NCBI RefSeq assembly: GCF_001894745.1
Contig: NZ_BBYF01000006.1
Coordinates: forward strand, 62,001 to 126,000
Direction: 5' to 3'
Length of the DNA: 64,000 nt
Source: Paenibacillus sp. NAIST15-1
GTDB lineage: Bacteria; Bacillota; Bacilli; Paenibacillales; Paenibacillaceae
Notes under the pieces: model-generated
What the model was told of the DNA's origin: nothing
Seen by the model: the letters and a program-made list of their open reading frames with translations, nothing else
Database searches by the model: none
Translations under genes and position numbers: made by a program
Shown here: one piece after another, positions 23,354-32,079 of the stretch
How the letters are laid out: the number at the start of each line of letters is the position of its first letter
Position numbering within the stretch: position 1 is the first letter of the stretch

Positions 23354-23752
23354 TTATCCGAATGCTTGCATTATTATATTTTGGAATTCCTGTACGGCTT
23401 TGGCCTTCTCTTCATCAGACCATTTGACTTGATTCATTCCCCGTACCCGCCACTCGTTGCGAATTCGATGCTGCTCCGTACTGAAATTCTTCAACTTTTC
23501 TCTATCATTTTCACTTCGAATCGATACGATCTGACCTAGTGGCGTCTCTGGCATGATCCCAGCAAGCAGTGTACAAAATTCATCCCAAGTCATATCCGGC
23601 TCAGCACGCAAGCGAATGCCGTACTGTGCGGCAATGGATGCCTCAATGAGGGGCCAATCCTCGTACAGGTCATACCAGGTATTAGGCTTCGTGCTTGGCC
23701 GCGAGAAATCGAGCCTCAACAACCTCGAATTCTTCTCCGAGTGCACCGGCAA
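23354..23752 (-). CDS. Tail assembly chaperone, Gp15-like
   Basis: Up to 132 residues. The segment WYDLYEDWPLIEASIAAQYGIRLR, then MTWDEFCTLLAGI, fits the phage Gp15 family, which sits between the tail chaperone and the tape measure. The frame overlaps the upstream chaperone by 71 bases. No strong start is visible: candidates are TTG 23752, GTG 23746 and TTG 23722, the last after GGAGAAG. Expression by a +1 (or -2) frameshift from the upstream gene, as in G/GT chaperone pairs, is an alternative. Confidence 0.75.
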   Translation of the reverse strand: MPVHSEKNSRLLRLDFSRPSTKPNTWYDLYEDWPLIEASIAAQYGIRLRAEPDMTWDEFCTLLAGIMPETPLGQIVSIRSENDREKLKNFSTEQHRIRNEWRVRGMNQVKWSDEEKAKAVQEFQNIIMQAFG

Positions 23753-24014
23753 GGGCAGCCACGAAGACTATTTGAAAATCAGCGAAGGAGATATCTGATT
23801 CATTAATCTCCGCCACGACTTCCTTCCCAAGTGCAAGTTCAAGCACTTCGTCCAGGTATGCTGCACCATCACCAGCTTCGTTCATCTTAGCCTGAATTGT
23901 TAAAACTGTATTCTTACGGTTATCAATCGGGTATTCCTTACCTTCACCCAATTTCAGCACCGGGCGCTCATTGGTCAATTTACCTGTAATATCAATTGTC
24001 TTTGCCAAATTCAA
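23682..24014 (-). CDS. Tail assembly chaperone (gpG-like)
   Basis: 110 residues, acidic and compact, in the classic slot between the major tail protein and the tape measure gene. The sequence (MNLAKTIDITGKLTNERPVLKLGEG) begins with a beta-rich half and ends in helices. Such proteins hold the tape measure during tail tube polymerisation. A purine-rich GAGAGGAT-type site lies upstream of the ATG at 24014. Confidence 0.75.
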   Translation of the reverse strand: MNLAKTIDITGKLTNERPVLKLGEGKEYPIDNRKNTVLTIQAKMNEAGDGAAYLDEVLELALGKEVVAEINESDISFADFQIVFVAALAGALGEEFEVVEARFLAAKHEA

Positions 24015-24061
24015 TCATCCTCTCGAAATTAAATAGACACATCCGCTTAAGCGACCGCCGT

Positions 24062-24520
24062 TTAAGGAGTAGTAGGAGCTGGTGTATAGTTTGGTTTGCC
24101 GTCTGATTGAAGTTCGCATTCCAATGCAGATACAGTCGTACTGTCACCACCGTTAGGAGCTGATACACTCACAATGCAATCAAATTCCAACTTGCTGCCG
24201 TCTGGAAATTCGATCTCCGCTTTGCTGGAGCAATCAAGTCCTGACTTCCAAGCCGTATTGGCGATATAATCATTCCCGGGATCGCCCACATGTCGCTTGC
24301 CATTTAGAGTAATACTAAACCCTTTCCCCGTGGCAAGACGCCGTGTCCACCCTTCTGTCTCCATTGGAGTCCATTCTTCAACATTCGTATCGATGGCAAT
24401 ACTAAACGTCTCCATCTCCTTGATCAGCACCATCTCTTTCGCTGTAGATGCCCTGCCTTTGGTACCGATCTTAAACTTAATATCAAATACCGGGAATACT
24501 CCGCTTGTTACTGCAGCCAT
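24062..24520 (-). CDS. Major tail tube protein
   Basis: 152 residues with a beta-sandwich pattern. Features include an acidic loop (IDTNVEEWTPMETEGWTRRLATGKGFSI), a GDPGNDYIAN motif, and a Thr/Pro-rich C-terminal tail. Order in the operon (after the terminator protein, before the chaperones) makes this the tube subunit that stacks around the tape measure. AGGTAAGGTGAGA precedes the ATG at 24520. Confidence 0.82.
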   Translation of the reverse strand: MAAVTSGVFPVFDIKFKIGTKGRASTAKEMVLIKEMETFSIAIDTNVEEWTPMETEGWTRRLATGKGFSITLNGKRHVGDPGNDYIANTAWKSGLDCSSKAEIEFPDGSKLEFDCIVSVSAPNGGDSTTVSALECELQSDGKPNYTPAPTTP

Positions 24521-24529
24521 GTTCTCACC

Positions 24530-24919
24530 TTACCTTTCATAATAAATGTGCGTTTCAATCACATATTCGTACACGCCTTCACTATCTGTTCCAACACTGA
24601 TTGGTTCAGGCTGTGGCATCTTAAACATGGCGACTCTCTTCCCACCGATTTCTGCTGTCTGACCGAATAGGGTGGCGTATACTTCCTGCGCTTTCTGTTC
24701 TGCTACGTTCGCGTTCTTGCCCCAATGAACAAGGATTGATACTGCTTTGACCTGATAGCCTGTCGCTGCCAATCCCCCCACAGCAATACGAACGGGCGCC
24801 CCAGTCGTATTGTAGAGGCCAATACATTGCTGTTTGTTACCATCTATCTCCCCTATATACCATTGAGGACAGTCAATCTGTGTTTTGAGCCAATCTCTTA
24901 CTTCGGCCAACGTCATCAT
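24530..24919 (-). CDS. Tail terminator protein (minor capsid family)
   Basis: 129 residues. The layout with LKTQIDCPQWYIGEIDG at the start and YEYVIETHIYYER at the end matches the minor capsid/tail terminator family of Firmicutes siphoviruses. It caps the tail tube and joins it to the head connector. It overlaps the preceding gene by 4 bases. Confidence 0.72.
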   Translation of the reverse strand: MMTLAEVRDWLKTQIDCPQWYIGEIDGNKQQCIGLYNTTGAPVRIAVGGLAATGYQVKAVSILVHWGKNANVAEQKAQEVYATLFGQTAEIGGKRVAMFKMPQPEPISVGTDSEGVYEYVIETHIYYER

Positions 24920-25290
24920 TTGATCAGCCCCTTCGCTGCCATCTTAAAGAACGTACCGTATGACTTTACGACAAACTCCTTCTTGTCACCGCTTAAATAT
25001 GGCTCCATCCATTTACCCTGCGCATTAGTATTTTTGTCGGTCCTAAAATTGTATTCTGGGTGCCAGTACAAACGACGAGCATACGGGGTATCGAAAATGA
25101 CCCTTGCCGTTCCCTGCTCTACTAACACATGTCCGCTACGCTCCAGTTCCCCTGTTTGCTTCGGGACGACTGCAGAAGTCACGATATCCGACTTGACAGC
25201 TTCCGCCGTCATTTCAATCGCCTGCTGCTGGATCTTATCTAAATTATTTAGAGCTGCCTGGTTGAGTGTGACCCTTGTGGTTACCTTCAT
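24916..25290 (-). CDS. Minor capsid/HK97 gp10-type neck protein
   Basis: 124 residues. The helical N terminus and PKQTGELERSGHV, then YARRLYWHPEYNFRT, fit the minor capsid 2/gp10-like neck family. It sits in the neck gene cluster with 1-4 base overlaps on both sides, suggesting translational coupling. Confidence 0.75.
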   Translation of the reverse strand: MKVTTRVTLNQAALNNLDKIQQQAIEMTAEAVKSDIVTSAVVPKQTGELERSGHVLVEQGTARVIFDTPYARRLYWHPEYNFRTDKNTNAQGKWMEPYLSGDKKEFVVKSYGTFFKMAAKGLIK

Positions 25291-25610
25291 CAGCTCAACT
25301 CCAGTTCTGTACTGAACACGCTACCGTCTGGATTACGCGGCCGCTTCGTTTGGTAGATGTTCTTTTGATCTGTTCCAATCAGCACGTAGCCCTCAATTTT
25401 CTTGCTTGGGTTAATATCCCCCTCGATGATTATCAGGCCCGAAAGTTGAACCAGCCGCCGCTCTGCATTAAGCACTTGCCTGGACTTCTCATCATAACAA
25501 CAGAGCCCATCGAAGATTATCTCCTCGACAGGCTCACCGTCTTCACTTAGTTCTGTTTGATACACTTTGACCGGCGTGACCTGGTTCCACCTTGGGAACG
25601 GGAATTTCAT
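25290..25610 (-). CDS. Head closure/minor capsid protein
   Basis: 106 residues, beta-rich, with CCYDEKSRQVLNAERRLVQLSGLIIIEGD characteristic of the minor capsid 1/head-closure (Ad2-like) family. The ATG at 25610 overlaps the previous stop (TGATG) and has GGGGG upstream. A GTG at 25616 is also possible. Confidence 0.75.
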   Translation of the reverse strand: MKFPFPRWNQVTPVKVYQTELSEDGEPVEEIIFDGLCCYDEKSRQVLNAERRLVQLSGLIIIEGDINPSKKIEGYVLIGTDQKNIYQTKRPRNPDGSVFSTELELS

Positions 25611-25975
25611 CAGCACAGCCCCCTATTCGTCAGCCCAGTCGGCATGAGCAGATCAAGCACTACTTCCGTAGTCTGTACTCCACCGGCACCAGTAGTTGCT
25701 TTGAACGTCATGCTGGTGCTACCAGCACTGTAGCCAGACAAGGGCATGGTAAGATAATCACCATACTTAAATACAAAATCCGCCTGCTGGCAAACGGCCT
25801 TGGTCACATTGATGCGTTGAAAAGACGTGAGGTTATCGAACCCACACGCCACAATGCGATTAAATGTTAGCCGATCGATCTGATCGGATGCTCGATCCAG
25901 TGCTTTCTCCAACTTATCAGAAGGAATCAAGCCGTCGCCATGCCGATCGTAATCATCTGCCGTTGCATAGGTCAT
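25610..25975 (-). CDS. Head-tail connector (adaptor) protein
   Basis: 121 residues. The helical N-terminal region (TADDYDRHGDGLIPSDKLEKALDRASDQIDRLTF) and the later AVCQQADFVFKYGDYL resemble the gp6/gp15-type adaptor that attaches under the portal. Its location next to the capsid gene and before the head-closure gene supports this. Confidence 0.75.
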   Translation of the reverse strand: MTYATADDYDRHGDGLIPSDKLEKALDRASDQIDRLTFNRIVACGFDNLTSFQRINVTKAVCQQADFVFKYGDYLTMPLSGYSAGSTSMTFKATTGAGGVQTTEVVLDLLMPTGLTNRGLC

Positions 25976-25983
25976 ACGATCAC

Positions 25984-26247
25984 CTACTTCCCGGCTTTTG
26001 CGCTCTTCGATGGCTTTTCAGCAGCCTCTGTTTGTTCTCCCTCGCCTGGAGGTACACTGGATTCAGGAGAAGGTGAAACGCCAGGTTGATTATCCTCTTC
26101 AGTTACAGGCTCCTTTTCAACCTCATACCCTTTTGACTCGAACCATTCGAGAAGGTGAGGGTTTTCCGTTTCTCCAACCCCGTTAGCGAACGTTACACCA
26201 GCAGAAATACCGGTGTATTCTTTGTTCGGTGCAATTACTTTGGCCAT
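25984..26247 (-). CDS. Small capsid-associated protein, 87 aa
   Basis: The N-terminal 45 residues look folded (APNKEYTGISAGVTFANGVG, ending in WFESKGYEVEKEP). The rest is an acidic, Pro/Ser/Glu-rich disordered tail. Such proteins follow the major capsid gene in many Gram-positive phages and may decorate the head. The ATG at 26247 is chosen because GGAGGG sits at proper distance. Confidence 0.65.
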   Translation of the reverse strand: MAKVIAPNKEYTGISAGVTFANGVGETENPHLLEWFESKGYEVEKEPVTEEDNQPGVSPSPESSVPPGEGEQTEAAEKPSKSAKAGK

Positions 26248-26262
26248 GTTTCTCATCCCTCC

Positions 26263-27216
26263 TTACGATACTTTGATCTTGCGCATGACACCCGCAGCCT
26301 TTGTTGCTTTTAGTGCAACAGCAGCAACCATCTCAACCTCACCAGTCTTTACGGCTCCAGATGTCGTATAATCAGGCAGCCATGTGCGAACAGGCGGTTG
26401 TCCAGCCATCGAAACTCCATGGAAACCATCCAAGCCTAAACGCACAGCGAACAACGAAGTTTCCCCTGACGATTTCGTTCCAACAACAGGATCATTAGTA
26501 CCGGTTTTTGCTCCAAGGTCAACAAGCGGCGTCTCATTGTACTTTTCAACTTGACGGCCAAACTCATCACGCGAGATCGTATACATACCAGCGCGGCGGG
26601 CACATGCGCGAATTTTTGCGATCAGTTTCAAGTTACCCAAGATGCCAGAAGGTGTTCCGTCTAGCCCCATGAGGAACTCATCCAATTGATCCAAAAACAC
26701 TTTATAGTTCTTATCCACTGCTTCGGATGTTGATAAGTCAATGGCATCTGTTGGAAGATACTCCGTGCTAGAACCTGTCAGGGCCTTTTCTAATCCATCA
26801 AATGCCTTCGCTTCTACTGCGGAGTCTCCGTTAATTACCGTGTCGTTAAACAGTGCCTGTGCAGCCTTTACCTTCTGTTCCAATTGCAGTTGCACCTCTG
26901 ACACAATGCCGCCCATTCCAGCGATGATTCGGTCAATTTGGAATGTGCCACCGAAGATCTTCAGATCCACGTTATGCCGCTGCTTGGTAACTTCCTGCGG
27001 TGTGTACTCTTCGTTAACGGCACGAAAAGCAGCTGTTGGTTGAGTGATAAGGCGTGTGTAGCCGTATGTCAGTGTTGCACCGCCACCTGTTGGAGAAACA
27101 GCGTCGTCAAACGTCAGATTCTCCAACAGGAAATTATTCTTACGGAATTCATCAATCACGCCCATAGTCAACGCATCTTGAACGTTTTTCTTTGCTTCAC
27201 TCAGTGTTACTGCCAT
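26263..27216 (-). CDS. Major capsid protein
   Basis: 317 residues. The N-terminal helix and the EEYTPQEVTKQRHNVDLKIF segment, with FQIDRII, fit the E-loop and P-domain organisation of HK97-fold capsid proteins. No long N-terminal delta domain is visible, consistent with a separate scaffold gene next to it. AGGAGTGAT precedes the ATG at 27216. It follows the scaffold gene directly. Confidence 0.88.
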   Translation of the reverse strand: MAVTLSEAKKNVQDALTMGVIDEFRKNNFLLENLTFDDAVSPTGGGATLTYGYTRLITQPTAAFRAVNEEYTPQEVTKQRHNVDLKIFGGTFQIDRIIAGMGGIVSEVQLQLEQKVKAAQALFNDTVINGDSAVEAKAFDGLEKALTGSSTEYLPTDAIDLSTSEAVDKNYKVFLDQLDEFLMGLDGTPSGILGNLKLIAKIRACARRAGMYTISRDEFGRQVEKYNETPLVDLGAKTGTNDPVVGTKSSGETSLFAVRLGLDGFHGVSMAGQPPVRTWLPDYTTSGAVKTGEVEMVAAVALKATKAAGVMRKIKVS

Positions 27217-27235
27217 TATGAATCACTCCTAATTA

Positions 27236-27820
27236 TTATTTTTGGAAATGGGCTGCTATTGCATCCTTGAGAGAAGCCGTTGCAGCCGGTGGGTTCGGGT
27301 TGCCGCCACCACCTACACGGAATCCCGGAGGCGTCTGCTGCTGTTGGGTGTCATCCGACTTGAACAGATACGCATCAGAGGTTTTTAGTTTCGAAAGCTG
27401 TTCCTCTAGTCCTACAATCTTGCCATCATCCCCTACGACCAACTTTTCTCTATTAATCAGTCCAGTTACAACCTTTTCATTGTGTACCTTACCGTTGAGT
27501 GCGGCCGAAATAGCGTTAGTAAGTGTGATCTCCTTTAGTTCAGCAGCGTGCTTTTCGGCAGCTTCTTTATTGGCTGCAGTCAATGTTTCAATCTGCTTTT
27601 TCAAGTCCTCGGACAGGCCGGCAGTCTTTCCAAGTTCCTCAATCTGCTTGTCACGATCAGTAACGTCCTTTTCGGCCTTCTTCTTCGCTTCTGACAGCTC
27701 GTTATATTTGTCCTTCGGAACGGTGTACTTCGGCAGCTCTTTGCTAACCTCTGCAACGATTCCATCAATTTTGGATTCTTCGACGTCCAACTTCTTCAAA
27801 AGCTCCTTCAACCAATCCAT
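27236..27820 (-). CDS. Phage scaffold protein (Gp20 family)
   Basis: 194 residues. A long charged coiled coil (residues about 40-105, Lys/Glu-rich) is preceded by a short helix (WLKELLKKLDVEESKIDGI) and followed by a Gly/Pro/Gln-rich linker and a short C-terminal helix that would bind the capsid. This is the classic pattern of the minor structural Gp20 scaffold family. GGAGGATGATG precedes the ATG at 27820, and a structured leader lies upstream. Confidence 0.85.
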   Translation of the reverse strand: MDWLKELLKKLDVEESKIDGIVAEVSKELPKYTVPKDKYNELSEAKKKAEKDVTDRDKQIEELGKTAGLSEDLKKQIETLTAANKEAAEKHAAELKEITLTNAISAALNGKVHNEKVVTGLINREKLVVGDDGKIVGLEEQLSKLKTSDAYLFKSDDTQQQQTPPGFRVGGGGNPNPPAATASLKDAIAAHFQK

Positions 27821-27840
27821 ATATCATCATCCTCCATAGA

Positions 27841-27962
27841 TTTTTATAGCTGCTCTCCAGCTATGGGAGCGTGCCGTTATGCTCCGGTCTGAGCACGCCT
27901 AGTTTAGAGCCATACGACAGGGCAAAATAAAAACACCCTCTCAGGTGTCTGGTTGTTCATAT
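27841..27962 (-). other. Structured non-coding leader between MuF and scaffold genes
   Basis: On the minus strand it holds a terminator-like hairpin (ACACC/GGTGT at 27934-27949, then a T-run). A GCGTGC/GCACGC stem and a perfect 7-bp stem ATAGCTG/CAGCTAT follow just ahead of the scaffold gene's ribosome site. No ORF is present. Confidence 0.5.
27925..27950 (-). terminator. Terminator or attenuator after the MuF gene
   Basis: The minus strand reads ACACC-TGAGAG-GGTGT followed by TTTTATTTT. It lies 14 bases past the stop of the MuF-like gene, inside the late operon, so it probably tunes expression of the capsid block. Confidence 0.55.
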
Positions 27963-29177
27963 CTACTCTCGGTATCGATCCCTACGCAGCTGAGGATTGT
28001 CCTCTAGGTGCTGCTTTAGATGGTTAGTCCATTCCTGCACCTTTGCACTGTACTTTTTACGATTATCTTCATCCAGTGAGCCCTCGCGAAGCCGCTTGTA
28101 TCTCCTGATCTGACGCTCCATGTAGCGCTGCCGCTGTTCGGCTTGATAGTTAAGTTTGGCCATCTTCTCGTCCACAGGGGCTGGCATCTGAGTGATACCT
28201 GGAATGTATGTAGCTAAAGTATGACGGCAATAAGGATGAAAGGCATTATTCTTCATCGCCTCGGACAACAACACATAGCCGGTCTCCTTAGCTAGCTGCA
28301 GTGCTTGTTCTTTACCAATCATTGTATATATATCATCGATCATCACAGTTCCTTGGTACGGCATACACGGCTCTGAACAGTTATTATGAGCCGACATAAT
28401 AACCGTATAAATCCCCCATTCATTCCGCTTTTTGCCCTCCCCCAGAAACGTAGCGCGCTGCGATGCTGTCCGAAGCGCCATTTCAGCGTAGGCTGATATC
28501 GTGACGCGACGACCATTCGAATAGGTGATACAGTCGATTCCTTTCTCCAGAAACTCCTTCGTAGCCAAATCAATCGCCTGATTAAGTGACTTAGCCCCGG
28601 CAGTCATATGCATCTCTGCTTTGTATATGACCTGCCTGTACACATCATCCATCTGACGTAGTACACCATGCTGCGCTTTCTTCAGGTCACCTTTTACGCT
28701 GTCTTGCAGCACCGTCAACTTCTTTTCATTCATCCTGAAGAATTCAGTCTCCGGTGATGCTTTCGGTAGAACTGGCTTCGGCTGTGGAGTATTACTTGGT
28801 GATGGCTTCACTGTATTCACAGCTTCCGGTTCAACTGGTTTCGGAGGTTTAAAGTCTTCAGGTAAGCTGATTTCACCAGAAACAGTTTTTTTGACAACCT
28901 GCTCAACAATCTGCTCACCCGTATTAAAACTATCCCGCAACACCTCATCAACCAGTTTATCTGCCTCTTTAAATGCTTGATCAGTAATCTGTTTGTTTGC
29001 TTTCCGGTAGTCCTTGATGTTCCGCAGCTTCGCAAGCTGCCACTGGTCAAACTTAAATCCTACCTTTTCCTCTTCTCGCTTGTGCCTGGACAAGTTCCGT
29101 TTTAAGGAAGCGATCAGGTTCAAAGTCATCTCGGTAAAGATGCGACCAATATCATATGGGCTTTTGTGCTCGCTCAT
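27963..29177 (-). CDS. Phage minor capsid protein (MuF-like, minor capsid 2)
   Basis: 404 residues. A helical N-terminal half contains a Pro/Lys linker (about residues 110-150). The C-terminal half carries the conserved signature of this family: VTISAYAEMALRTASQRATFLGEG in shortened form, then NNCSEPCMPYQG, and AFHPYCRHT. It overlaps the portal gene (ATGA), as is usual. These proteins sit inside the head near the portal and some carry toxin domains; none is visible here. The Cys pair and His are conserved. Confidence 0.8.
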   Translation of the reverse strand: MSEHKSPYDIGRIFTEMTLNLIASLKRNLSRHKREEEKVGFKFDQWQLAKLRNIKDYRKANKQITDQAFKEADKLVDEVLRDSFNTGEQIVEQVVKKTVSGEISLPEDFKPPKPVEPEAVNTVKPSPSNTPQPKPVLPKASPETEFFRMNEKKLTVLQDSVKGDLKKAQHGVLRQMDDVYRQVIYKAEMHMTAGAKSLNQAIDLATKEFLEKGIDCITYSNGRRVTISAYAEMALRTASQRATFLGEGKKRNEWGIYTVIMSAHNNCSEPCMPYQGTVMIDDIYTMIGKEQALQLAKETGYVLLSEAMKNNAFHPYCRHTLATYIPGITQMPAPVDEKMAKLNYQAEQRQRYMERQIRRYKRLREGSLDEDNRKKYSAKVQEWTNHLKQHLEDNPQLRRDRYRE

Positions 29178-30682
29178 TCCACCTCACCAGATTCAGGGGG
29201 TACCGTTTCAGGTGGTTCGTCATTCTCACCGACTTGCGGCTCATCCATCGACGTCAATCCCTGCTCTACTTTCAGCCGCATGACCTCTTCGTCCTTTTCT
29301 TCATCGGTCCAAGAATCTCCATATAGCTCTTCGACTACTTGTTCAATTGACATGATGCCGTATGTCTTCGCCTTTCCGATCGTCTCTACAACGCTGTCAA
29401 AGCTCGGGCTGGCATACTCCCCGAACGCAACGCTGGCTTCGTAATCGCCAGCTGTTCGATTATTCATCGTGTCATATACCTTTAGCACCGTATCGACTAG
29501 CTGAGGAATGACCTCATTCAGCCGTTCGATGATCTTGCCACGGGTGTAAAGCGTGGCCTTTTCCTTCTCGCGCTGCGCCTCAGCATTGTCTAGCTTCTTG
29601 AGATCGATGCCAAGTGTAGATGGGCTAATAATGCCCTGCAAACACATGTCCAGGGCGCTTGCATAGCTGGCCACGAACGCCTCAAATAGAATAGCGGGCT
29701 GTACCATATCGATCTGACCTTTTGCATCCTCGGCCATTACGCTGCCGATGCGAATGAACTGATTATCAAACGGGTTAGGCTTCATCAGAGCCCCATTCTG
29801 TGGATTCTTAGGGATCAAGTCCTCAGGAATGTACTTCTGTACCCGCCCGGCACGTATAGCATCCACCCATTGGCTTATGACCTCGTCGAGAGCATCGAAG
29901 CTGTCAGCTTTCGAGTCGAAAATGGACTTGCCTCGGCCCTTCCACTTCTTACTCCGGAAGAACGCAAGCGGTACGGCCATGATGAAGTCGCCGTCAAACG
30001 TAATCTCAGAGGCCAACTCAGCGGTATCCGGTATCGAGGATAGCGGAACCTCTTTACCATCGGCATTCAGCAATCGGCACCGAACGTACCCGCGCCCAAA
30101 TGTCTCCTCAAGGCGATAGTCCTTATCCTTAAAGCGGTAATCGGTGTAGAAGATGACTTCCTGAAGCCGTCCACGATCACGCTTATAGCTGACCTGATCC
30201 CCCGAATAAAACTCGATGATCGGATACTCGGTAATTTCAGTATCCAGTGTAATTTTGAACGCCCCGTCACCAGCTACAAGCGTCTCGATGATAGATTCGC
30301 CCACCAACTCGTCGAAGTCGTTATCCTTGGCTATCTCATTCCATAAGTCCGTCTGCTCCTCGTTCTCCAGCTCTATGCCGTCCATATCAGCCACGACGAT
30401 ATCAGACAGGCGCTCAGCAATCATTGCTGGAAGCCCTGAATGGATCTTCCTAATAGCCAGATCATCGGACGGAACAGCTGCCCAGAAGCGCGACTTACTT
30501 ACACTATCGGATGCCGTCTGCTTGTAAAACTGGTCTAATTCGCTCGGATCCCCGCGATACCAGAGCCGGTTCCGCAGCACATTCGTTTCATAGCTGAACG
30601 GCTCCTTGATCGTTATGATTTTGTTATCCTGCGCTGGCTGGATCCTCAGCATCTTCATGATCATGTTCTTAAACCACCCCAT
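29174..30682 (-). CDS. Portal protein (SPP1 gp6-like)
   Basis: 502 residues. The N terminus is helical and basic. The clip/stem region has the motif SFDALDEVISQWVDAIRAGR, and a long helical C terminus with an acidic, Pro-rich end (DEPPETVPPE) follows. Length and neighbours (large terminase upstream, MuF downstream) fit the dodecameric portal through which DNA is packaged. AGGAGGGTAGGA precedes the ATG at 30682. Confidence 0.85.
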   Translation of the reverse strand: MGWFKNMIMKMLRIQPAQDNKIITIKEPFSYETNVLRNRLWYRGDPSELDQFYKQTASDSVSKSRFWAAVPSDDLAIRKIHSGLPAMIAERLSDIVVADMDGIELENEEQTDLWNEIAKDNDFDELVGESIIETLVAGDGAFKITLDTEITEYPIIEFYSGDQVSYKRDRGRLQEVIFYTDYRFKDKDYRLEETFGRGYVRCRLLNADGKEVPLSSIPDTAELASEITFDGDFIMAVPLAFFRSKKWKGRGKSIFDSKADSFDALDEVISQWVDAIRAGRVQKYIPEDLIPKNPQNGALMKPNPFDNQFIRIGSVMAEDAKGQIDMVQPAILFEAFVASYASALDMCLQGIISPSTLGIDLKKLDNAEAQREKEKATLYTRGKIIERLNEVIPQLVDTVLKVYDTMNNRTAGDYEASVAFGEYASPSFDSVVETIGKAKTYGIMSIEQVVEELYGDSWTDEEKDEEVMRLKVEQGLTSMDEPQVGENDEPPETVPPESGEVE

Positions 30683-30684
30683 TC

Positions 30685-32079
30685 CTACCCTCCTAACAGG
30701 TACATTGTTTCTGCGATGCCCGTTGTAGCATCCGGCGCATCATCATTCTTGTTCGCGCCCTCACGCTGGTAGCTTGTCATGGCCTTGTGGTACTCCGGCC
30801 ATCGATCACGCCAATTGACTGGGTAGTAAACATGATTCATAACCCAAGTGGCGTTGGACGTTATACGTGCAACCTTGTTCTTCGATTGGTGGAACCAGCT
30901 CACATCTGTTCGGTTGCTCTTCAAATCCACCTCCAGGATTCGCTTCACATTCCGCGCAAATGATCGGCCACCACTGTTGGACTCAATTCTTTCTTTATTG
31001 ACCTGGAACGCAAAAAGAGCCTTCGCGACTGCGGGCTCTGTGATCTCCATTGGTTCCTTGGTATATATGACATCCAGGACGTACGCCTCTTTCTGATATG
31101 CACCCCAGATGATGTTGCAAAGGTAATCTGATCCCTGATCGGCACTGTCACAATAGGAGTAAATGCCAGTGAACAACGCTTCACCGTGGCTATCAACCGG
31201 CAACTGCTCATAGGTCTTGAACGAGCTGTACAAGCGACCTTTAATGTCAATGGGCTCCTGCTGGTAGTTGGCGCTGGCTATGTCGGCTCCCATGGCTCGT
31301 ACCTTCATGTCATACGACTCTCGGCTTAGCACTTCCTCACAGAGCATCGTCCCATCGTCCTGCAGCGCCTTCATGCTCAAGTGACGAACTTTCTTACGTT
31401 CCTCTTTGAAATGCTCAAGCGCACGGCCTGCCAGGTCACCAGTTGCCCAACGGGTCATGATGATGATGATTTTGCCGCCTTCCTCTAAGCGGGAAAGCAT
31501 GGTGTTCGTAAACCAGTCCCAATGCTTCTCCAGCGTGGCCTCATTGTTGGCTTCTTCGGCATTCTTGATAAGGTCGTCTATGATCAAAATACTCGCCCCG
31601 AAGCCTGTTGCTGTACCCGTAGGAGACGTTGCCAGATAGTTGTTATAACCACCCTCAAGGCTCCACAGGTTCATGGCAGCGTCACCCTTTGCAATCCGGG
31701 TATGCGGGAAAATGTCGCTATATACGATTACTGTAGGGTCGGCCTTGGCTGTGCTTATGCCATTTCGGACAGCCTTGGAGAACGTCGTGGACAGCGTTTC
31801 GTTATAGGAGCCAGTCATGATTTTTGCTGATGGATCCTGTCCGAATACCCACTGGGCGAACATGGATGCCGTTCTGGACTTGCCATGCCGTGGCGGCTCA
31901 TTGACGATCAATATGTCGTCATCTGACTGATAGAAGTCTTGCATCTCATTGCACAAGTCATTCAGATACTGTCTATCGTCCTTGTAGAAGTCAGGAGCCA
32001 TTGCCTGGCAAAATCCGAAGAATTCACGCCGTGCCAGTTCGATCTTGGCGTAAAGCTTGATCGTCTCTATATCAACCAT
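30685..32079 (-). CDS. Terminase large subunit
   Basis: 464 residues. The Walker A-like loop EPPRHGKS (residues 61-68) and the Walker B strand ILIIDD with its acidic pair are clear. The C-terminal nuclease region contains the conserved YCDSADQGSDY and DAPDAT acidic motifs of the RNase H-like fold. It drives ATP-dependent packaging and cuts concatemers. The gene overlaps the small subunit gene by 8 bases. Confidence 0.9.
   Translation of the reverse strand: MVDIETIKLYAKIELARREFFGFCQAMAPDFYKDDRQYLNDLCNEMQDFYQSDDDILIVNEPPRHGKSRTASMFAQWVFGQDPSAKIMTGSYNETLSTTFSKAVRNGISTAKADPTVIVYSDIFPHTRIAKGDAAMNLWSLEGGYNNYLATSPTGTATGFGASILIIDDLIKNAEEANNEATLEKHWDWFTNTMLSRLEEGGKIIIIMTRWATGDLAGRALEHFKEERKKVRHLSMKALQDDGTMLCEEVLSRESYDMKVRAMGADIASANYQQEPIDIKGRLYSSFKTYEQLPVDSHGEALFTGIYSYCDSADQGSDYLCNIIWGAYQKEAYVLDVIYTKEPMEITEPAVAKALFAFQVNKERIESNSGGRSFARNVKRILEVDLKSNRTDVSWFHQSKNKVARITSNATWVMNHVYYPVNWRDRWPEYHKAMTSYQREGANKNDDAPDATTGIAETMYLLGG

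Noticed and set aside
27963-29177. MuF-like protein as a carrier of a toxin domain
   Set aside because: Polymorphic toxin domains can follow MuF domains, but the C terminus here is the ordinary minor-capsid signature and no extra domain is visible.
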